A stretch of DNA of 64,000 nucleotides from Sporomusa termitida (GTDB taxonomy: Bacteria; Bacillota; Negativicutes; Sporomusales; Sporomusaceae), in contig NZ_CP036259.1 in NCBI RefSeq assembly GCF_007641255.1, positions 186,001 to 250,000 on the forward strand, read 5' to 3'. Position numbers and translations under genes: made by a program. Below, in pieces: positions 25,830-33,393 of this stretch. The stretch's first letter is position 1; each line of letters opens with the position of its first letter. Below the pieces are notes generated by a model. It had not been told where the DNA came from, ran no database searches, and saw only the letters and a list, made by a program, of their open reading frames with translations.

Positions 25830-26033
25830 ATGCCCAGACCGGTATTTAACGGCGAGAAATGCAAGGCTTGTGAAATGTGTGTGCAGGCTTGTCCCAAGAA
25901 AATTCTGGAGCTTGGTGAGACTTTTAACGGCAAAGGCTACAATATCGTTCGCTGCCAGGACGAGGCAGCCTGCATCGGCTGTATGATGTGCGCTAAAATG
26001 TGCCCTGATAGCGTAATTGAAATCCATAAATAA
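25830..26033 (+). CDS. 4Fe-4S ferredoxin subunit (delta) of 2-oxoacid oxidoreductase
   Basis: 67 aa from ATG 25830, with AAGGAGGTG ideally placed. Two CxxCxxCxxxCP clusters (CKACEMCVQACP and CIGCMMCAKMCP) bind two [4Fe-4S] centres. It is the electron-transfer subunit of the enzyme encoded by the next three genes (order delta-alpha-beta-gamma, as in KGOR/VOR complexes). Confidence 0.9.
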   Translation: MPRPVFNGEKCKACEMCVQACPKKILELGETFNGKGYNIVRCQDEAACIGCMMCAKMCPDSVIEIHK

Positions 26034-26051
26034 ACATTGGGAGAGAAGAAG

Positions 26052-27116
26052 ATGAGTGAAAAGATATTGATCAAGGGCAATGAGGCGATCGGGGAAGCGG
26101 CCATCCGCGCCGGCTGCCGCTATTACTTCGGTTATCCGATAACGCCGCAAAGCGAGCTGCCTGAATATATGGCCAAAAAACTGCCGGCCGTAGGCGGCGT
26201 GTTCCTGCAGGCGGAAAGCGAAGTGGCGGCCATTAATATGGTTTATGGCGCGGCCGCAGCCGGAGCGCGGGCCATGACTTCATCCTCAAGCCCCGGGTTT
26301 AGCCTCAAGCAGGAAGGCATCTCTTATATTGCCGCTGCCGAGCTTCCCTGCCTGCTGGTCAATGTCCAGCGGGGCGGCCCCGGTCTTGGCACTATTCAGC
26401 CGGGTCAGGCCGACTATTTTCAGGCTACCAAAGGCGGCGGCCATGGCGACTATCGCCTGCTGGTCCTGGCCCCTAACAGTGTGCAGGAATTATTTGATTT
26501 GACAGTGGAAGGCTTTGATCTTGCCGATAAATACCGGATGCCGGTGCTTATTCTGGCTGACGGGGCGCTGGGACAGATGATGGAGGCCGTTTCCCTGAAT
26601 GTTAAAACAGCTCCGCCGGTGGCGAAGCCCTGGGCTGTGACCGGACGGCAGGGACGAAAGGAAACCAATGTGGTCAATACCCTTTCCTTTGACAAAGACG
26701 CCTCCGAGCAGACCAATCGGGACCTGAAGCAAAAATATGACCTGATCAGCCGGCAGGAAACACGGTGTGAGGAGTTTTTCACCGATGATGCCGATGTGGT
26801 GCTTGTCGCTTATGGCATAACCGCCCGGATTGCGAAATCGGCGATGGAAAAAGCCCGCGCCCAGGGGTTGAAAGTCGGGTTGCTGCGTCCGGTTACGCTG
26901 TGGCCATTCCCCGCCGCCGATCTGCTGCGGGTTGCCGGGACCGCCAAAGCCTTTCTGGTATCTGAACTGAGCACCGGCCAGATGATTGAAGATGTCGAAC
27001 TGGCAATCCGCTGCCGGAAGCCGGTTTATTTCTATGGCCGGACAGGCGGCAACATTCCTTCTACCGAAGAGCTGTATCAACAGATTGTAGAGATTGTAAA
27101 CAAGGGAGGTAACTAG
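26052..27116 (+). CDS. 2-oxoacid:ferredoxin oxidoreductase, alpha subunit
   Basis: 354 aa from ATG 26052 (GAGAGAAGAAG upstream; an in-frame TTG at 26037 is less likely). The N-terminal pyrimidine-binding domain starts 'KGNEAIGEAAIRAGCRYYFGYPITPQSE' (in part) and shows the conserved YPITP motif; the transketolase C-terminal-like domain follows from ~240. Together with beta, gamma and ferredoxin it converts a 2-oxoacid plus CoA to acyl-CoA, CO2 and reduced ferredoxin. Subunit sizes fit KGOR/VOR rather than single-chain pyruvate:ferredoxin oxidoreductase. Confidence 0.92.
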   Translation: MSEKILIKGNEAIGEAAIRAGCRYYFGYPITPQSELPEYMAKKLPAVGGVFLQAESEVAAINMVYGAAAAGARAMTSSSSPGFSLKQEGISYIAAAELPCLLVNVQRGGPGLGTIQPGQADYFQATKGGGHGDYRLLVLAPNSVQELFDLTVEGFDLADKYRMPVLILADGALGQMMEAVSLNVKTAPPVAKPWAVTGRQGRKETNVVNTLSFDKDASEQTNRDLKQKYDLISRQETRCEEFFTDDADVVLVAYGITARIAKSAMEKARAQGLKVGLLRPVTLWPFPAADLLRVAGTAKAFLVSELSTGQMIEDVELAIRCRKPVYFYGRTGGNIPSTEELYQQIVEIVNKGGN

Positions 27117-27117
27117 G

Positions 27118-27867
27118 ATGCAGGAGAAGCTGTTTGCGATAACCCCGGGCCTTACAGAGGCATCAACCCATTATTGTCCTGGTTGCCATCATGGTATTAT
27201 TCACCGGCTGGTGGCCGAGGTCCTGGATGAGCTTGGCGTACTGGACAAAGGCATCCTGGTTGAGCCTGTCGGCTGTTCGGTGCTGGCTCATAACTATTTC
27301 GCAATGGATACCATTCAGGCCGCTCACGGGCGGGCCCCGGCGGTAGCGTCGGCTGTAAAGCGGGTACACCCGGAGGCGGTGGTTCTGACGTACCAGGGGG
27401 ATGGCGACCTGGCAGCTATCGGCTGTGCGGAAATTGTTCATGCCGCCATGCGGGGTGAAAAGATTACCACAATTTTTGTCAATAATGCGATCTATGGCAT
27501 GACCGGTGGTCAGATGGCGCCCACAACCCTGGAGGGACAAGTGACCGCCACCTCGCCTTTTGGCCGGAAAAATGCGGAAGCCGGCCGGCCGATCCGGGTA
27601 GCGGAGATGCTGGCTACCCTGGACGGGCCTAAATATATTGCCCGGGTTGCTGTTAACAAACCGGCTAATGTCAATAAAGCCAAGGCGGCCATTAAGGAAG
27701 CGTTTACCCGGCAAATCAGAGGTGACGGTTTTACCCTGGTGGAGGTTTTGTCAACCTGTCCGACCAACTGGGGCCTGAGTCCGGTAAAAGCCAATCAATT
27801 TGTTGAAGAAAGCATGATGCCGTACTTCCCTCTGGGAGTGTATAAGGATGAGGAGGGCAAGCAATGA
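27118..27867 (+). CDS. 2-oxoacid:ferredoxin oxidoreductase, beta subunit (TPP-binding)
   Basis: 249 aa. Thiamine diphosphate/Mg motif 'GDGDLAAIGCAE' continuing to 'FVNNAIYGMTGGQM'. N-terminal cysteines in 'HYCPGCHHG' are conserved in the family. It starts 2 bp after the alpha stop and overlaps the gamma start by 4 bp, so the three are translationally coupled. Confidence 0.92.
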   Translation: MQEKLFAITPGLTEASTHYCPGCHHGIIHRLVAEVLDELGVLDKGILVEPVGCSVLAHNYFAMDTIQAAHGRAPAVASAVKRVHPEAVVLTYQGDGDLAAIGCAEIVHAAMRGEKITTIFVNNAIYGMTGGQMAPTTLEGQVTATSPFGRKNAEAGRPIRVAEMLATLDGPKYIARVAVNKPANVNKAKAAIKEAFTRQIRGDGFTLVEVLSTCPTNWGLSPVKANQFVEESMMPYFPLGVYKDEEGKQ

Positions 27868-28412
27868 TGACCCATGAAGTGCTGTGTGCGGGTTTTGGTG
27901 GACAAGGTGTATTACTGATTGGCCGTCTGGTAGCCTATGCAGGCATGCTGGCAGGCAAAGAGGTATCCTGGATGCCTGCTTACGGGCCGGAGATGCGGGG
28001 CGGCACGGCAGCGTGCTCGGTCATTGTTTCGCCGGCGGCCATCGGTTCGCCGGTGATTGCCCAGCCAACCCTGTTTGTAGCTATGAATAAGCCGTCTCTT
28101 GATAAATATGCACCGTCCGTCCGGGCCGGCGGCGTGGTGATTGTCAATCAATCGCTGATCGGGGAGCCTGTGACCCGCACCGATGTTGAGGCCTATTATG
28201 TGCCGTTAAATGAACTGGCGCTGGCGGCCGGTAATGCCCGGTACGCCAATATGATTGCCCTGGGGGCGCTGATTGGGGCGACCGATATGGTTCCGCTTGA
28301 TGCGGTCCGGGCGACCTTAGCCAAAAATTTCGCCAAAAAACCGGAAGTGGTTGAACCGAATATGCAGGCTGTGCTGCGCGGCCGGCAGTTTGTGCTTGAT
28401 CACAAACAATAG
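27864..28412 (+). CDS. 2-oxoacid:ferredoxin oxidoreductase, gamma subunit
   Basis: 182 aa. The N-terminus 'EVLCAGFGGQGVLLIGRLVAYAGM' (in part), with GFGGQG, is the gamma-subunit signature, followed by 'PAYGPEMRGGTAACSVIVS'. It completes the four-subunit enzyme. ATGATG overlaps the beta stop. Confidence 0.92.
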   Translation: MMTHEVLCAGFGGQGVLLIGRLVAYAGMLAGKEVSWMPAYGPEMRGGTAACSVIVSPAAIGSPVIAQPTLFVAMNKPSLDKYAPSVRAGGVVIVNQSLIGEPVTRTDVEAYYVPLNELALAAGNARYANMIALGALIGATDMVPLDAVRATLAKNFAKKPEVVEPNMQAVLRGRQFVLDHKQ

Positions 28413-28449
28413 CAGCAGGATCAACAGCTTACTATAGCGTTTGGGTTAT

Positions 28450-28487
28450 AGCCGGGGGCAGGTGGCAGCACCGTACCCCGGCTGTTC
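28450..28487 (+). terminator. Terminator after the 2-oxoacid oxidoreductase genes
   Basis: AGCCGGGG (28450-28457) pairs with CCCCGGCT (28476-28483), followed by GTTCTTTT. It may end the operon or act as a partial terminator before the P-loop gene 52 bp further on. Confidence 0.7.
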
Positions 28488-28538
28488 TTTTGCGGCCGGA
28501 AACTATGGCACAGTAAAAATATGTAAGGGGGTGCGGCC

Positions 28539-29225
28539 ATGCAGGCTGGCAGTAATTTTTTACAACAGGGCGCGCGGATCAAGGTTTTTCTGGGGGAGTT
28601 CGGCAGCGGCAAGACCGAGCTGGCAATCAACTGGGCTCTGCAAACCAGGCAGCTTGGTTATAAGACAGCCATTGTCGATATGGATCTGGTAAAGCCCTTT
28701 TTTCATACCCGCGACCATAGAGCACTATTAACAGCCAACGGGGTCGAGGTTATTGCGGCCGATCAACGCTTTGCCCAGGCTGAGCTGCCGGTATTGCCCC
28801 ATGATCTGAGTCGGGTGCTATCCCGGCAGGATTACCAGGTTGTTATGGATGTTGGCGGGGGGGAAGCGGCTATTGTGCTGGCCCAGTTTCAGCAGCGGTT
28901 TGCCGCTAATCCGTACCAGGCGCTGCTGGTCGTCAATGGTTACCGTCCGTTCACCAATACTGTGGACGGTGTTATTGCCATGCTGCAGAGAATTGAGGGG
29001 GTGTCGGGGCTGAAGATGGCCGGACTGGTCAGCAATGCCAACCTGGGGGCTGAAACAACTGTTGAGCATGTCCGGGCCGGCATCATCCTGGTGGAGGCGG
29101 TGGCCGCCCGCCTGGCTCTGCCTGTTACCTGCATTGTGGTGCCGGAGTGGCTGGCCGGCCAGGTGGATACGCTATATCCGGTATTCAGCCTGCACCCCTA
29201 TAACCGGTTTCACTGGCAGGGTTAG
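28539..29225 (+). CDS. P-loop NTPase of unknown function
   Basis: 228 aa, cytoplasmic. Walker A is GEFGSGKT (19-26), followed by 'TAIVDMDLVKPFF'; a Walker B-like 'VVMDVGGGEAA' and 'LVVNGYRPFTNT' complete a SIMIBI/MinD-like pattern. No membrane segment and no deviant second lysine. It may support cofactor assembly or activation of the oxidoreductase upstream, or be independent, since a terminator lies between them. I cannot name a family. Confidence 0.75.
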   Translation: MQAGSNFLQQGARIKVFLGEFGSGKTELAINWALQTRQLGYKTAIVDMDLVKPFFHTRDHRALLTANGVEVIAADQRFAQAELPVLPHDLSRVLSRQDYQVVMDVGGGEAAIVLAQFQQRFAANPYQALLVVNGYRPFTNTVDGVIAMLQRIEGVSGLKMAGLVSNANLGAETTVEHVRAGIILVEAVAARLALPVTCIVVPEWLAGQVDTLYPVFSLHPYNRFHWQG

Positions 29226-29585
29226 CAATCGGTGCGAGAACTTTTTGCTGATTATGCGGGAATTATACTCATACCCCAGTTGTTGAATTTGTCTTAAAAG
29301 CTTGGAACTGGCTATTGAGAGGCGTCCGGGCGGGCAGGCAGGCTGAAATGGAAGACGGTTCCCTGGCCGGGGCGGCTGGATACTGTTATGAACCGTCATT
29401 GCCCGCCTGACAAGGCTGACATTATAGATTAGCGGTTTGTTGTGCTTTATTACAAAAGTAAGGAATTTTGCCGCGGTTTTGCTTGCAAAGTTACATAAAC
29501 CGGTGTATGATAGTAAAATAGAAATAGCAAGGCGCCTTGCGGGTTACCCGCCAGGTGTCTTTTTTCCATCAGGGAGGGGATATAG
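29226..29585. other. Intergenic leader of the amidohydrolase gene
   Basis: About 360 bp without a gene. 'tgcaaagttac...tatgat' near 29484-29513 is a plausible promoter. Positions 29531-29568 hold a nested hairpin (GGCGCCT/AGGTGTC outside, GCGGG/CCCGC inside) followed by TTTTTT, just before the ribosome site. That is a terminator-like structure in the leader, consistent with attenuation. Confidence 0.55.
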
Positions 29586-30824
29586 TTGGTATCAAGTAAA
29601 CGGTTGCAGGCTAATCTGCATAAATTTGCTGCCATTGGTGCGACCAGGGAAGGCGGTATTACCAGGCTGGCTTACAGTGATGCTGACTGGCAGGCGCGCT
29701 CTTTGGCCATCCAGCTTATGGAGCAGGCCGGTCTGCAGGTCCGCTGCGATGCCGCCGGCAACCTGATTGGCCGGCGGGAAGGGCGTAATCCGGCCGCCCC
29801 GCCGGTTATGGCCGGTTCCCATATTGACAGTGTTCCCAATGGCGGCAATTTTGACGGTCTTGTCGGGGTTCTGGGCGCCATTGAAGCAGTACAGGTGTTG
29901 TCTGAGGCGGGGATCAGGACCGAGCACCCTATTGAGGTGGTGGTATTTGCTGCCGAGGAATCCAGCCGCTTCGGGTTAGCTACCGTTGGCAGCAAGGCTT
30001 TTGCCGGCACCCTGCCTGCTGGTGCTTTGCAACTGCGGGATAAGGCAGGGATTACGCTGGCCGATGCTATGCGCAGCAGGGGACTTTCCCCGGCAGCGAT
30101 AGGGGAAGCGCGTTATTCCTCACCGATTAAGGCTTTTTTGGAGCTGCATATTGAGCAAGGCAAGGTCCTGGAGAAGGCCAACAGCTTAATTGGGATTGTA
30201 ACCGGCATTGCCGCGCCAACCCGGATACGGGCCAGCATTAGCGGCCAGGCCGATCATTCCGGTGCCACCCCCATGAATCTGCGGCAGGATGCACTGGCCG
30301 CCGGGGCTGAACTTATTTTACTTGTTGAGCAGCTAGCCTGGGCGGAGATGGCGTGGGGAACTGTCGGTACAACAGGCATTGTCAAAGCCGAGCCCGGCGT
30401 TATGAATGTTATTCCCGGCCAGGTAGAGCTGGGCATTGATATCCGCAGCATTTCTCAGGACAGCAAACAACGGCTGGTTGATAAACTCGGCCGCGAAATC
30501 GAAAAAATGCAGGTGCGGCGGGGTGTGGCCGTTAAGCTGGAGATTGTTGGCAATGAAGAGCCTGTACAACTGCCGGCTGAGATGGTAAGCCGGCTGCAGG
30601 GGATCTGTGGCGAGCTGCAGCTGGACTGTATGACAATGCCAAGCGGTGCCGGCCATGATGCCATGCACCTGGCGAAAATGGCACCTACCGGTATGATCTT
30701 TATTCCGTGCCGGGGCGGGATTAGCCATAACCCGGCCGAATGGGCCGAGCCCGGCGATATTACCGCCGGGACTGAGGTTTTGCTGGCGGCGATCAGGCAG
30801 CTGGCAGAAGCAGGGCCGCTATAG
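29586..30824 (+). CDS. M20 family Zn-dependent amidohydrolase (carbamoylase/allantoate hydrolase type)
   Basis: 412 aa, TTG start with GGGAGGGG upstream. Metal ligands sit in 'GSHIDSVPNGGNFDG' and 'FAAEESSRFG', with 'LELHIEQGKVLE' and a late 'GAGHDAMHLAK'; these are typical of N-carbamoyl-L-amino acid hydrolases, beta-ureidopropionases and allantoate amidohydrolases. It would hydrolyse a carbamoyl or ureido bond to release ammonia and CO2. No hydantoinase or purine gene is adjacent, so substrate is open. Ends at a strong terminator. Confidence 0.87.
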   Translation: MVSSKRLQANLHKFAAIGATREGGITRLAYSDADWQARSLAIQLMEQAGLQVRCDAAGNLIGRREGRNPAAPPVMAGSHIDSVPNGGNFDGLVGVLGAIEAVQVLSEAGIRTEHPIEVVVFAAEESSRFGLATVGSKAFAGTLPAGALQLRDKAGITLADAMRSRGLSPAAIGEARYSSPIKAFLELHIEQGKVLEKANSLIGIVTGIAAPTRIRASISGQADHSGATPMNLRQDALAAGAELILLVEQLAWAEMAWGTVGTTGIVKAEPGVMNVIPGQVELGIDIRSISQDSKQRLVDKLGREIEKMQVRRGVAVKLEIVGNEEPVQLPAEMVSRLQGICGELQLDCMTMPSGAGHDAMHLAKMAPTGMIFIPCRGGISHNPAEWAEPGDITAGTEVLLAAIRQLAEAGPL

Positions 30825-30826
30825 AA

Positions 30827-30854
30827 AAAAACCGTCCGGATCCGGACGGTTTTT
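30827..30854. terminator. Bidirectional terminator
   Basis: A perfect 28-bp palindrome centred on GGATCC, with A- and T-runs at its ends, sits between the convergent amidohydrolase and CBS genes. Confidence 0.9.
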
Positions 30855-30870
30855 CTATTGGAAAAATCAT

Positions 30871-31290
30871 TTAGATGCTATATTCATTTGAGGCCGGCAG
30901 CTTTGTATAGTATTCGATAATCTCCCGGCGGCGAATAATGCCGATAAAAATACCGCTGTCATCAACTACCGGGACAAAGTTTTGCACAATTGCCAGCGAC
31001 AGCAGATCCTCTATTTCGGCATTAATTCGTACCGGTGTATTGGTCATGCGCTGGGGAATATCCTTGATCATAATGCGCTCTGTGCCGGGAAAGGTTAACT
31101 CCGGGGTATTTTTCATTGTCCACAGCAGATCGCCTTCAGTAATGGTACCGGCATATTTTCCCTGGCTATCTATAAGTGGTACTGCCGTATAACGGTGGTA
31201 TTCCATTTTCTCGAGTGCCTGTCGCATAGTACAATTTACCGGCAAATGGATTACTTCATTTTTGGGAATGAGGAAAAAAGTTATATTCAT
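30871..31290 (-). CDS. Tandem CBS domain protein
   Basis: 139 aa made of two CBS motifs: ~8-60 ('TMRQALEKMEYHRYTAVPLIDSQGKYAGTITEGDLL' in part) and ~80-130 ('FVPVVDDSGIFIGIIRRREII'). Such proteins bind adenine nucleotides and act as energy or c-di-AMP-type sensors for a partner. No partner is obvious beside it. GGAGAG precedes ATG 31290. Confidence 0.9.
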   Translation of the reverse strand: MNITFFLIPKNEVIHLPVNCTMRQALEKMEYHRYTAVPLIDSQGKYAGTITEGDLLWTMKNTPELTFPGTERIMIKDIPQRMTNTPVRINAEIEDLLSLAIVQNFVPVVDDSGIFIGIIRRREIIEYYTKLPASNEYSI

Positions 31291-31487
31291 GGGAATTCTC
31301 TCCTCCAGTAGCTTACTAGTATTTTATATTCAACATCCAATTTAGTTTCCCTTCGTCTGCATATACTTGTTCAACACTTACTATCTGGTAAAACTTCGAG
31401 TATAATAGAGATAATCCATTTTCTTCAATTTATTTAATCGGTCAATAACAATAGAAGGTGTTATTTAATTAAAGTGAGGGTATTTTC

Positions 31488-32306
31488 ATGACGTCTGAGT
31501 TTAAGGCCATTGTATTATGTAAAGAATTAAACCTGAATAAAATTTCCCAGCATTTTGGTATCAGCCGCAAGTACAAATGGGAAGATTTCCTGGTGCTTAA
31601 AGGCGAGCAGCTGCAAGGCATTGTCAACGATACCGAAGATAAAATCATTTATATCTTTTACTTCGGCAGCATGGTATTTATCAATTTCCAGCATCATCAA
31701 ATCATGGATGTTGTCAAATATATAAAAAAACTGGAACCGGAAATTAATGATGTTAATGTTTTTGCCTATGAGGATGATTACAAACTGGAGATTAGCCCTG
31801 ATGAGACGCCGGCAATCAATAACGATTATATGATTGACAGTGTTCCAAGTGATTATCAGCTGGACATTGTCGCCATCATTCTGGCTAAATCTGTTTCTTT
31901 AGAGAAAAATGAAATCCAGGTAGATACCTTGCTTGACCGGATTGAGAATGTCGTTAACAATCTAAACCGTGGCGAACTGGGGGTCTCGGATGAGGAGCTG
32001 GCCAAGATGTCAGCTAATATCCTTAGCTTCAAACTTAATACTATTTCTTATATCATGCTGCTGGATAATCCTGATATTACCTGGAGCAATGAGGAGGCAG
32101 CAGCTTTATATGATGAACTGTCGGTGGTTTTTGAGCTGAAAGACCGTTATGAAAAACTCCGGCAAAAGACTGAGATCCTGCTTGATATTACAGAGGCGTT
32201 TTCCAATCTGGTACATGCCAAACGCGGCACACGGCTGGAATGGGCGATTATCATTTTAATTTTTATTGAAATAATTTTGTCACTGTACGACATGTTTTTC
32301 CGGTGA
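31488..32306 (+). CDS. RMD1/YagE family protein (DUF155)
   Basis: 272 aa. The central region ('IYIFYFGSMVFINF') and the long C-terminal helical part ('SDYQLDIVAIILAKSVSLEKNE', in part) followed by one C-terminal membrane helix (~251-270) match the RMD1/sporulation-related DUF155 family. Function in bacteria is unknown. It would be tail-anchored with the domain in the cytoplasm. Monocistronic, own terminator. Confidence 0.85.
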   Translation: MTSEFKAIVLCKELNLNKISQHFGISRKYKWEDFLVLKGEQLQGIVNDTEDKIIYIFYFGSMVFINFQHHQIMDVVKYIKKLEPEINDVNVFAYEDDYKLEISPDETPAINNDYMIDSVPSDYQLDIVAIILAKSVSLEKNEIQVDTLLDRIENVVNNLNRGELGVSDEELAKMSANILSFKLNTISYIMLLDNPDITWSNEEAAALYDELSVVFELKDRYEKLRQKTEILLDITEAFSNLVHAKRGTRLEWAIIILIFIEIILSLYDMFFR

Positions 32307-32324
32307 TTAGCCGGATAAAACATG

Positions 32325-32362
32325 AAAACAGCTGTTGTCTGTAACGGCAAGCAGCTGTTTTT
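32325..32362 (+). terminator. Terminator of the RMD1-family gene
   Basis: AAAACAGCTG (32325-32334) pairs with CAGCTGTTTT across a 17-nt loop, with further Ts, 19 nt after the stop. Confidence 0.8.
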
Positions 32363-32446
32363 GTGTGTAAACAAAAATGTATTTATGAAGTCCATGGACT
32401 TACTGTTAAAGTACGCCTTTTTCGGAACTGTTGCTGACCAATTATG

Positions 32447-32469
32447 GTAACACAATTGATTTGTGTTAC
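32447..32469 (+). repeat. Recombination site, left (inverted repeat L)
   Basis: GTAACACAA-TTGAT-TTGTGTTAC: 9-bp inverted arms around a 5-bp asymmetric spacer, the layout of a tyrosine-recombinase crossover site. Its exact reverse complement is at 33172-33194. Confidence 0.8.
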
Positions 32470-32549
32470 ACGTTTTAAACTAAACTAATATATAAAATAC
32501 GCGATTTTCACCATTTTTCCTCTTTTTTTATCAAAATTTGCTATTTTAT

Positions 32550-33098
32550 TTACAAATTTAAGTTGATATATATATTATCTAACTCGTCCTTGGTAATGCC
32601 TATGTAGGCCAAGGTCACGCTGGGAGCCGAATGGTTAAGCAGTTTTTGAATTTTTGTTACGTCTGCACCACTCTTATAGGCCCAGTAGCCAAAGGTTTTT
32701 CTTAATGTGTGTGTGCCGATAGCGCCATGAATTCCTACGGCCCGGGCAGCCCGGTTCATGATCCGGTAGGCCTGAATGCGAGTAATCGGCTGCTCGCCTT
32801 TTTTGCTTTTAAAGAGCCAGTCGTTGTCGCTGCTAATATTGGCAAGATATTCATTTATTGTCTTTTTACAGGTATCAGAAAGTGGAAAATCCTTTTTTTT
32901 GCCTGTTTTCTTTTCGCGAATGATCACCCTATCCTTTGTTTTTACATCACTTATTTTTAAAACCAATAAGTCAGAGATCCTTAAACCGCTATTAATCCCT
33001 AGAACAAAAAGAAGATAGTCACGCAAGTTCTGCTTTTTTAAATAATTTTTTACGGCATCAATTTGCTGCTTATCGCGAATCGGTTCAACATATTCCAT
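32550..33098 (-). CDS. Small tyrosine recombinase (catalytic domain only)
   Basis: 182 aa, lacking the N-terminal core-binding domain of typical ~300-aa integrases. All catalytic residues are visible: R40 (SGLRISDLL), a lysine in the beta-hairpin (61-70), H130 and R133 (THTLRKTF), H156 (LLNHSAP) and Y165. It should therefore be active. It is the only gene between perfect inverted 23-bp sites, like FimB/HbiF-type invertases of similar size. An outward -10-like TATAAT lies about 40 bp upstream of the start. Confidence 0.9.
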   Translation of the reverse strand: MEYVEPIRDKQQIDAVKNYLKKQNLRDYLLFVLGINSGLRISDLLVLKISDVKTKDRVIIREKKTGKKKDFPLSDTCKKTINEYLANISSDNDWLFKSKKGEQPITRIQAYRIMNRAARAVGIHGAIGTHTLRKTFGYWAYKSGADVTKIQKLLNHSAPSVTLAYIGITKDELDNIYINLNL

Positions 33099-33171
33099 GG
33101 CGTCTCACATCCTCATAATGTTTCTAACTATGTAATTATATAATAACTTACCATCATAAGGCCAAAAAAAT

Positions 33172-33194
33172 GTAACACAAATCAATTGTGTTAC
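33172..33194 (-). repeat. Recombination site, right (inverted repeat R)
   Basis: GTAACACAA-ATCAA-TTGTGTTAC, exactly the reverse complement of 32447-32469. Because the two sites are inverted, recombination would flip the 748-bp segment rather than excise it. Confidence 0.8.
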
Positions 33195-33393
33195 ATTACT
33201 TCTTTAGAAATGGGCTAAATATCATGATAGTAAAGCTCGGAGGGGGTTTTGGTTGCAGGGGGTTATTGCTAACGACAGCTAGGAAACGTGTTGCGTAGAG
33301 CAGACAGACCTAATTGACAGTGAGCCGGATGGCGGGTAATGTTGCGAAATAAAAGGAGGCGAAGCCGTTTCTAGTAATTTAGGAGCGGGAACT
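33195..33393. other. Leader of the chemoreceptor gene
   Basis: About 200 bp with no ORF, several GC-rich stems and AGGAGCGGG ahead of ATG 33394. I looked for a c-di-GMP or other riboswitch and found no recognisable conserved core. This region would receive any transcription leaving the invertible segment. Confidence 0.4.

Noticed and set aside
33195-33393. Possible c-di-GMP riboswitch before the chemoreceptor gene
   Set aside because: Neither the GEMM-I nor the GEMM-II conserved core could be found; only generic stems are present.
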